A stretch of DNA of 12,789 bases. Source: CAWEHT01 sp963808455 (lineage in GTDB: Bacteria; Chloroflexota; Anaerolineae; CG2-30-64-16). The notes beneath the pieces were generated by a model. The model did not search any database. It was not told where the DNA came from and saw nothing but the letters and a program-made list of their open reading frames with translations. The stretch covers positions 1 to 12,789 of the forward strand of contig CAWEHT010000063.1 in assembly GCA_963808455.1 (NCBI GenBank), in the 5' to 3' direction. Below, one piece after another: positions 6,186-12,789 of the stretch. The first letter of the stretch is position 1; every line of letters begins with the position of its first letter. The position numbers were made by a program, and so were the translations under genes.

Positions 6186-9107
6186 TCAGCGAATCACCCT
6201 GTAGATGGTCACTTCTGGGTTCGCGTACACGATGGCAAGCTGGCCAGACCTTGCCATGCCGGAGAATTTGGCCAGGCCGGCGGCGGGAAAAAGCAGCTTC
6301 TCCAGGGCACCCACATAGATGTAATCGACGTGCAGCGTGGTGATCAACTCGCACGCGTGCGCTCGATGTCGGTCGTACCGAAGAATTCCTGGCCTAGCGC
6401 GGTCCGTTCCGCCACCTGATCTCCCGGGCGTTGCTCGTCCTGGTGCTGGCCCACGAAAGTCGGCAGGCCGGTCAGGCTGGCCACGCGCAGCCCACCGGCC
6501 CGGTAATAGTCGTAACCTACGAGTGCTCCGTCAACGCTGTAGTCCCCGTCCGGTGCTTCGGCCACAACGGGCGTGCCGCTCACGTGATCCAGGAGCCAAT
6601 GGATGGCCTGGTCATCATAAGAAAGGGAGATGGTGTGCTTCTCGTCGGGCCATTCGTATCGGCCCACCGCCATGAAGGCCGTGCCATCCAACGTGCCGAA
6701 CCCAGGTCGCGCCCCCGGGAACCTGTCGACCACGCGCCGGTGATGCCAAACGGCAGGAAGAACAGCCCCGCAACCAGCAATGCGGCGGCCGCCAGGCGCC
6801 ACAGGATCGCCCACCCGCCGGCGGCACGCCAGACACGCGGCAGCATGACCGAACTGGCCAGCCCCAGCAAGATCCAGGCCGGCATGCCGAACTTGAACAC
6901 GGTGTTCATCCGCGACCAGTCCCCGCCGTCCAGGAAGTCGCGCAGGTAGATCAGCTCGATGCCGCCCAGGATGCCGAGCCCAAGCACGACCAGCAGCAAG
7001 ATGAAGGCCTCCTGCAACGACGTGCGCCGCCCAATCAGGAGCAGCAAGGCCAGCCCAAGGGGCAACACGACCAGCGCTGCCGTCGGCCGGTTGAGCATGA
7101 TCAGAGTGAGAGCCAGTCCAACCAGCACAAGGATCGCCGCCACCACGACGGGAGCCCCGGGAGGCGTGGAATGAGAAGCAGGGGCAGGCCCAGCCGAGCC
7201 TGAGGGCTGCAGCTCGCCGTCCGGGCAGGAAAGCGAAGCCCCGCGCCAGATGTCCGGGTCGCGGCCCGCCGCCCGCCCGGCGGCTCCGCGCTTCCGACCT
7301 GGCCCGAAATCCAAGGCCACGGACCCTTCGCCAGCCCCGTCCCCGGCTGCCGGCACGGGACCCGGCGCCGCGGGCTCCTCTAACAGCTGGCCCATGGCCA
7401 CAGAAACATCGCCAGCCCCGTCCCCCGCTGCCGGCACGGGGCCCGGCGCCGCGGGCTCCTCCAACCTCTGGCCCATGGCCACAGAAACATCGCCGGCCCC
7501 GTCCTCCGCTTCCGGCACGGGGCCCGGCGCCGCGGGCTCCTCCAACCTCTGGCCCATGGCCGCAACCCTGGGCCCCGGGCGAGCGCAGCGCGCAGCAGCA
7601 CGAACACATAGCTGGCGGCCAGGAAGAGGAAAAACGCCCAGATGGCCAGCCAGGACCCTAATGGGCTGCTGGCGCTCACCGGGGCCAGATAGCGGGCCAG
7701 TAGCGACCGCCCGGCCTCGCCGACCTGAGCCTGATAGTGCCGATAGAACGGCCAGTAGGCAAGCACTGCCATCCCGCCGGTAGCCACCCCGAGGCAGGTT
7801 GCTCCCAGGATTGGCATCCAGCGCCGGCTCCGCCACGGCACGAGCACAAAAGCCGCAACCACGAGCACGAGGTATACCGGCAGGTCCCAGGTGTTGGTCG
7901 GCCCCAGGGCACCCAGCGCCACCACGAACAGGAGCATGCGCGCCGCGCTGCCCGGCCACGAAGCCCTGCCGCGCAGCATCAGCCAGTTCAACGATAGCCC
8001 GATCACCACCAGCCCGATCGGCATGGCGATCAGGTGTGGATGCAGGTCGGCGAAAAGGAAGCTCCAGAAAGGGAATTCATTGATGGTGTACGGGATGACA
8101 CGACTGGCAGCCCAATAATCGAAACCCGGCCACGGCTGCAGGCCGCGCAGCAGCACCAGCGTCCCGCGCAGCATCGCCAGTGGCGAAGCGCCGGACGCGC
8201 CGCCCATGGCCGCGAGCTTCTCCGCTACCTGGGTGAAACTCGCCAGGTTGCCCATCAGCAGCGCCAGCACCACCGCCAGCAGGCCTCCTCCGATGGCGAC
8301 GCCGGGCGGGCCTCCGCGGCTGCCGCTTGATCCCTGGGCCGATGCTTCGTCCTGCCCATCCTGAGCGGCCAGCCCCGCCCTCTCTTCCTCGGGCGAACGG
8401 CGCCTGGCGCCGGCCAGATCCACGCCCAGGCTGAACAGCGCCATGGCAGCGAGGGCAAAGAGGCCAGGCACTGCCAGGTTGTACGCCACCTCGGGCACGA
8501 TGCCGGTGAGCTTGATCGGCAGGCTGACCAGATAGAGCCCATAATAATAGTAGTTGATGGTGCCGCCGGCGAAGTACGGATCATAAGGCGGAAAGTGTGC
8601 GCTGCGCAGGATGGCGTTGAGAAAAGCAAAGTCCATGAACTTCTCGCCGCCGTTCCAGGGCTGCCACAGGTCCGGATCGAGCAATCGAATCACGACGAAC
8701 GCCACGAAAGCTGCGGCGAACACCCCCTCTGCCGCCAGCAGCAGGGCGTGTTGCTTGCGCCAGAAGCCGGCGAGTTCTACCCTCTGGGCCCATGCCGCCC
8801 ACAACCCGGCGAGGGCCAGGCAGGCCAGCAGGGCTATGAGCAGGCCCACCCGGTTCTGCCACAGCCCGAGGCTAACAGCCAGCCAATGCAGCCAGCCGAT
8901 CACCAGCCAGCCGATCAAGCGCGCCAGCCCGTAGCCGCGCTCGCGGAGCCCTCCGAGCAAAGGGAAGAGCAACGGCCAGGCAAGCCACCCGAAGAGGCTG
9001 ATGACGAACCACCAGAAAAGCGCGGCCAGGATCGGCGAGCCACTGGCAAGCTGATCCCAACGGAAGTCGGCGACGACCGGGAGCGAGTCGGCCGGTCCCG
9101 CCAGCAT
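6186..9107 (-). CDS. DUF2298 / Chlor_Arch_YYY polytopic membrane protein (frameshifted copy, first arm)
   Basis: This is a large multi-helix membrane protein of the DUF2298 family, thought to be related to GT-C-fold glycosyltransferases; the substrate is unknown. From ATG 9105-9107 the frame shows TM1 (about residues 26-50), GLRERGYG, GGEKFMDFAFLNAIL, and the naming motif INYYYYG (Tyr186-189, codons 8541-8552). EFPFWSF (344-350), DLHPH (354-358) and NTWDLP (405-410) follow. After the tandem-repeat loop come further helices, RMNTVFKFGMPAW, LDGTAFM and the C-terminal HVDYIYVGALEK, ending at TGA 6186-6188. Three indels break it: two extra bases near 7580-7585, one missing near 6735-6740 and two extra near 6350-6356; they sum to a multiple of three and give about 972 residues. 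The start has only a weak AGGG. The frame stays open nine codons further upstream, so the gene may be an N-terminally cut member of the longer fused form. Type CDS is kept because the breaks look like sequence errors. Confidence 0.85.
7315..7557 (-). repeat. 3 x 81-bp in-frame tandem repeat inside the DUF2298 gene
   Basis: CCCATGG landmarks at 7391, 7472 and 7553 are exactly 81 bp apart. Each unit encodes 27 residues of the type EEPAAPGPVP-(A/E)-A-(G/E)-DGAG, then SVA and MGQ(R/L)L, a proline/alanine-rich acidic segment. It lies in the loop that follows VFVLLRAA and precedes the next helix group, so it lengthens a hydrophilic loop without changing frame. The units differ by a few bases only, which suggests recent expansion. 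The second arm holds the same three units at 11271-11512, with one base lost in the first. Confidence 0.85.
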
Positions 9108-9194
9108 CTGCGGCCCTAAGTGAACTTCATAGATTTAATATAGCGAAACTTCAAGATTGTGTAGTATAAGATAAGGCAGGAGTTGAAATGGTTT
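9108..9194. promoter_or_regulatory. AT-rich divergent intergenic region
   Basis: This 87-bp gap separates the divergent DUF2298 gene (minus) and the oxidoreductase (plus) and is far richer in A/T than its left side. It holds TATAAG (9165-9170, + strand) and TATATT (9137-9142, minus strand) as possible -10 elements; I see no convincing -35 partner for either. AGGAG at 9178-9182 lies 12 nt before ATG 9195. The base composition changes sharply at about 9119. Confidence 0.4.
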
Positions 9195-9425
9195 ATGGAA
9201 GCTTATAATGTATTGATCATAGGTTCCGGCCCCGCCGGCCTGTTTGCAGCTATGCAACTTGAGCACCAGGGGCTTGACAGGATTGCTATCATCGATCGAC
9301 ATCCGTATCCCGCCGGAGGGCTGCTCAATGACGGCAAACTGAATTTTGACTATCGAATTGGAATCGATCTGGATGAACTTAAGATTGATGTTAATTCGGC
9401 GAAACTTTTGATGGAAGAAATCAGG
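9195..9425 (+). CDS. N-terminal fragment of an FAD-dependent oxidoreductase, cut by the fold-back
   Basis: From ATG 9195-9197 the frame encodes EAYNVLIIGSGPAGLFAA, a beta-alpha-beta dinucleotide-binding fold with the G-x-G-x-x-G glycines at residues 10, 12 and 15. It continues with IAIIDRHPYPAGG, GLLNDGKLNFD and IGIDLDEL. The GG-x-x-NDGKLN block is typical of the uncharacterised FAD-dependent dehydrogenases grouped in COG2509. Family members are about 400-500 residues, so only about 77 codons remain. After MEEIRQVF the sequence reverses into its own complement, so residues past about 9425 in this frame are not real protein. The alternative start TTG 9183 touches the AGGAG and is less likely. 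Its GC is 47% (111 of 236 bases counted from 9195), about 20 points below the flanking gene. Confidence 0.7.
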
Positions 9426-9435
9426 CAGGTCTTCA
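9416..9435. other. 20-nt hinge of the inverted repeat
   Basis: The two arms are symmetric about 9425.5 (for example 9401 pairs with 9450 and 9371 with 9480). Only AGAAATCAGGCAGGTCTTCA is unpaired. The hinge falls inside the oxidoreductase coding sequence, with no transposon end, tRNA, origin or terminator there. Confidence 0.9.
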
Positions 9436-9659
9436 TCCATCAAAACTTTCGCCGAATTAACATCTATCTTAAGTTCATCCATGTCGATTCCAATTCGATA
9501 GTCAAAATTCAGTTTGCCGTCGATTGAGCAACCCTCCCAGCGGATATGGGTTACGATCGATTATAGCAAATCCCCACGTCAAGCCCCTGGCGTTAGAATT
9601 CAAGATCACCGACCACAGTGGGGACCGGAACCTATAATCAATACATTATAATAATTCAT
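9436..9659 (-). pseudogene. Inverted partial copy of the oxidoreductase start
   Basis: Read on the minus strand from ATG 9657-9659 it gives NYYNVLIIGS and then loses the frame. AGGAG is kept upstream. The stretch 9520-9620 is strongly corrupted relative to the + strand copy, but the last part (9436-9520) again matches FDYRIGID and DELKIDVNSAK. It is the reverse reading of 9195-9415, not a second gene. Confidence 0.75.
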
Positions 9660-9746
9660 AACCATTTAAACTCCTGAATCAGTCTTATACTACATTATCC
9701 TGAAATTTCGCTACACAAAATCTATGAAGTTCACTTAAGGCCGCAG

Positions 9747-12636
9747 ATGCTGGCGGGACGGCGACTGGCTCGTGGTCGCCGATTCCGCTGGATCAGCTTG
9801 CCAGTGGCTCGCCGATCCTGGCGGGCTCTGGTGGTTCGTCATCCGCCCTTCGGGTGGCTTGCCGGGCCGTTGCTCTTCCTTTGCTCGGAGGCTCCGCGAG
9901 CGTGGCGACGCGTTGGCGCGCTTGATCGGCTGGCTGGTGATCGGCTGGCTGCATTGGCTGGCTGTTACCTTCGGGCGCGGGGAGAACGGGTGGGCCTTAC
10001 ATAGCCTGCTGGCCGGCCTGGCCCTCGCCGGGTTGTGGCGGCATGGGGAGGGTAGAACTCGCCGGCTTCTCAGCAAGCAACACGCCCTGCTGTGGCCGCA
10101 GAGGGGGTGTTCGCCGGAGCTTCGTGGCGTTCGTCGTGATCGAGATTGCTCGATCCGGACCTGTGGCAGCCCTGGAACGGCGGCGAGAAGTTCATGGACT
10201 TTGCTTTTCTCAACGCCATCCTGCGCAGCGCACACTTTCCGCCTTATGATCCGTACTTCGCCGGCGGCACCATCAACTACTATTATTATGGGCTCTATCT
10301 GGTCAGCCTGCCGATCAAGCTCACCGGCATCGTGCCCGAGGTGGCGTACAACCTGGCAGTGCCTGGCCTCTTTGCCCTCGCTGCCATGGCGCTGTTCAGC
10401 CTGGGCGCGGATCTGGCCGGCGCCAGGCGCCGTTCGCCCGAGGAAGAGAGGGCGGGGCTGGCCGCTCAGGATGGGCAGGACGAAGCATCGGCCCAGGGAT
10501 CAAGCGGCAGCCGCGCAGGCCCGCCCGGCGTCGCCATCGGAGGAGGCCTGCTGGCGGTGGTGCTGGCGCTGCTGATGGGCAACCTGGCGAGTTTCACCCA
10601 GGTAGCGGAGAAGCTCGCGGCCATGGGCGGCGCGTCCGGCGCTTCGCCACTGGCGATGCTGCGCGGGACGCTGGTGCTGCTGCGCGGCCTGCAGCCGTGG
10701 CCGGGTTTCGATTATTGGGCTGCCAGTCGTGTCATCCCGTACACCATCAATGAATTCCCTTTCTGGAGCTTCCTTTTCGCCGACCTGCATCCACACCTGA
10801 TCGCCATGCCGATCGGGCTGGTGGTGATCGGGCTATCGTTGAACTGGCTGATGCTGCACGGCAGGGCTTCGTGGCCGGGCAGCGCGGCGCGCATGCTCCT
10901 GTTCGTGGTGGCGCTGGGTGCCCTGGGGCCGACCAACACCTGGGACCTGCCGGTATACCTCGTGCTCGTGGTTGCGGCTTTTGTGCTCGTGCCGTGGCGG
11001 AGCCGGCGCTGGATGCCAATCCTGGGAGCAACCTGCCTCGGGGTGGCTATCGGCGGGATGGCAGTGCTTGCCTACTGGCCGTTCTATCGGCACTATCAGG
11101 CTCAGGTCGGCGAGGCCGGGCGGTCGCTACTGGCCCGCTATCTGGCCCCGGTGAGCGCCAGCAGCCCATTAGGGTCCTGGCTGGCCATCTGGGCGTTTTT
11201 CCTCTTCCTGGCCGCCAGCTATGTGTTCGTGCTGCTGCGCGCTGCGCGCCCGGGGCCCAGGGTTGCGGCCATGGGCCAGAGGTTGGAGGAGCCCGCGGCG
11301 CGGGCCCCGTGCCGGAAGCGGAGGACGGGGCCGGCGATGTTTCTGTGGCCATGGGCCAGAGGTTGGAGGAGCCCGCGGCGCCGGGCCCCGTGCCGGCAGC
11401 GGGGGACGGGGCTGGCGATGTTTCTGTGGCCATGGGCGAGCTGTTAGAGGAGCCCGCGGCGCCGGGTCCCGTGCCGGCAGCCGGGGACGGGGCTGGCGAA
11501 GGGTCCGTGGCCTTGGATTTCGGGCCAGGTCGGGAGCGCGGAGCCGCCGGGCGGGCGGCGGGCCGTGACCCGGACATCTGGCGCGGGGCTTCGCTTTCCT
11601 GCCCGGACGGCGAGCTGCAGCCCTCAGGCTCGGCTGGGCCTGCCCCTGCTTCTCATTCCACGCCTCCCGGGGCTCCCGTCGTGGTGGCGGCGATCCTTGT
11701 GCTGGTTGGACTGGCTCTCACTCTGATCATGCTCAACCGGCCGACGGCAGCGCTGGTCGTGTTGCCCCTTGGGCTGGCCTTGCTGCTCCTGATTGGGCGG
11801 CGCACGTCGTTGCAGGAGGCCTTCATCTCGCTGCTGGTCGTGCTTGGGCTCGGCATCCTGGGCGGCATCGAGCTGATCTACCTGCGCGACTTCCTGGACG
11901 GCGGGGACTGGTCGCGGATGAACACCGTGTTCAAGTTCGGCATGCCGGCCTGGATCCTGCTGGGGCTGGCCAGTTCGGTCATGCTGCCGCGTGTGCTGGC
12001 GTGCCGCCGGCGGGTGGGCGATCCTGTGGCGCCTGGCGGCCGCCGCATTGCTGGTTGCGGGGCTGTTCTTCCTGCCGTTTGGCATCACCGCGCGCGTGGT
12101 CGAAGGTCCCGGGGGCGCGACCTGGGTTCGGCACGTTGGATGGCACGGCCTTCATGGCGGTGGGCCGATACGAATGGCCCGACGAGAAGCACACCATCTC
12201 CCTTTCTTATGATGACCAGGCCATCCATTGGCTCCTGGATCACGTGAGCGGCACGCCCGTTGTGGCCGAAGCACCGGACGGGGACTACAGCGTTGACGGA
12301 GCACTCGTAGGTTACGACTATTACCGGGCGGGTGGGCTGCGCGTGGCCAGCCTGACCGGCCTGCCGACTTTCGTGGGCCAGCACCAGGACGAGCAACGCC
12401 CGGGAGATCAGGTGGCGGAACGGACCGCGCTAGGCCAGGAATTCTTGGTACGACCGACATCGAGCGCACGCGTAGAGTTGATCACCACGCTGCACGTCGA
12501 TTACATCTATGTGGGTGCCCTGGAGAAGCTGCTTTTTCCCGCCGCCGGCCTGGCCAAATTCTCCGGCATGGCAAGGTCTGGCCAGCTTGCCATCGTGTAC
12601 GAACCCAGAAGTGACCATCTACAGGGTGATTCGTGA
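9747..12636 (+). pseudogene. Inverted copy of the DUF2298 / Chlor_Arch_YYY gene (frameshifted)
   Basis: ATG 9747-9749 corresponds to the first-arm start at 9107 and TGA 12634-12636 to the end near 6186. The first 400 nt are so deletion-rich that no long correct frame survives. A clean frame runs from about 10146 to 11240 with LDPDLWQPWNGGEKFMDF, INYYYYG, EFPFWSF and NTWDLP. Further breaks follow in the first 81-bp unit (one base lost), near 11990, near 12090-12110 and near 12445. The final stop is displaced by a lost C (ATTCG-TGA for ATTCGC TGA). Where this copy breaks, the first arm is usually right, and the reverse holds at 11247, where this copy lacks the two extra bases of the first arm. 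Confidence 0.85.
11271..11512 (+). repeat. Second-arm copy of the 81-bp tandem repeat
   Basis: Unit starts at ATG 11271, 11351 and 11432 give spacings of 80 and 81 bp; the first unit lacks one C in the GCGGCGCCGGGCC run. Otherwise this is the same three-unit array as at 7315-7557. Confidence 0.8.
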
Positions 12637-12789
12637 GAAGCTGCACGGTGGCGGGTGGGTTTCGGTTGCGTTAAAAGCGCCTTGACAAGTTGGGCCTTGC
12701 GTGCGGCCCTGAACCGGCCTTATATTAGGAGGGCATCATGATGGCGGTATAGCAATCGCTGGATGGGGGCGGCTATAACAGCTCAATGG
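12637..12789 (+). other. Second-arm copy of the control region up to the window end
   Basis: This stretch repeats 6042-6185 in reverse: a corrupted TTAAC-box region, a TATATT-like element, AGGAGG (12727-12732), and ATG-ATG-GCG-GTA-TAG. Matching stops after GGCTATA (12777). No gene of its own is seen. Confidence 0.6.

Larger units (their letters stand above)
6042..9415 (+). repeat. First arm of a giant inverted repeat (~3.37 kb)
   Basis: The reverse complement of this stretch reappears at 9436-12777. The arms pair from 9415/9436 outward to 6042/12777 and contain the whole DUF2298 gene, the divergent intergenic region and the oxidoreductase start. This arm is the better copy: the oxidoreductase start, the intergenic region and the first 1.5 kb of DUF2298 read cleanly. 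Confidence 0.95.
9436..12777 (-). repeat. Second, degraded arm of the giant inverted repeat
   Basis: This arm is the reverse complement of 6042-9415. It has lost about 31 nt net: about 24 of those are lost between 9747 and 10150, and few after. From 9520 to about 9720 the copy is heavily substituted, whereas from about 10190 to 11240 only a handful of differences change residues. The last 12 bases of the window (12778-12789) no longer match the first arm. Confidence 0.92.

Noticed and set aside
7250..7783. Possible CRISPR-like or repeat-protein gene on the + strand over the tandem repeat
   Set aside because: The 81-bp units are contiguous with no spacers, and the + strand frame is only the complement of the DUF2298 loop.
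9135..9527. Two opposed small proteins over the hinge (9135-9482 minus and 9183-9527 plus)
   Set aside because: Their similarity to each other (DELKIDVNSAK in both) comes from the palindrome; each is a real N-terminal piece joined to its own reverse complement or its antisense.
6042..12777. Composite transposon or IS with long terminal inverted repeats
   Set aside because: There is no transposase, no target duplication and no cargo: the space between the arms is 20 nt.
6042..12777. Hairpin telomere or protelomerase site, or palindromic replication origin
   Set aside because: The arms carry ordinary genes, the hinge interrupts a coding sequence, and the arms differ by an error gradient. No resolvase-type or iteron motif is seen.

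Overview
The window looks like a piece of a high-GC (roughly two-thirds G+C by eye) Chloroflexota genome, probably from a metagenome. The main evidence is a DUF2298 / 'Chlor_Arch_YYY' membrane protein, a family typical of Chloroflexota and Archaea, next to threonine/proline-rich SH3 lipoproteins and an RND pump whose adaptor is a lipoprotein. Several genes carry single or double base frameshifts, which fits a lightly polished long-read assembly better than true gene decay.

Layout. 1-156: the C-terminal end of a membrane protein, probably an MFS transporter, on the + strand. 157-295: a convergent intergenic gap with a perfect 14-bp stem-loop that can terminate both sides. 296-5768, all on the minus strand: an efflux operon read as lipoprotein adaptor (HlyD/AcrA type), HAE1-type RND pump, SH3 lipoprotein. 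No outer-membrane channel gene is seen. 5769-6185: the operon's control region, with a candidate promoter, an 11-bp-phased TTAAC triplet repeat and a broken small reading frame behind an excellent Shine-Dalgarno sequence. 6186-9107: the DUF2298 protein on the minus strand, with three frameshifts and an internal 3 x 81-bp tandem repeat. 9195-9425: the first ~77 codons of an FAD-dependent oxidoreductase on the + strand, in much lower GC (47% counted).

From about 9426 the sequence turns round and reads back through itself: 9436-12777 is the reverse complement of 6042-9415, separated by only 20 nt. The second arm therefore repeats the oxidoreductase start, the intergenic gap, the whole DUF2298 gene and the start of the control region, and the window ends there. 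The second arm is badly degraded for about 700 nt after the turn and then becomes nearly identical to the first. The two arms carry different frameshifts, and combining them restores one open reading frame. I read this as a fold-back (inverted chimera) sequencing or assembly artefact at a contig end, not a new biological system, although a real inverted duplication cannot be excluded from sequence alone.

The genes that hold up are an efflux system (adaptor and pump, with a co-transcribed cell-wall-type SH3 lipoprotein) and a large polytopic, probably glycosyltransferase-like, envelope protein.
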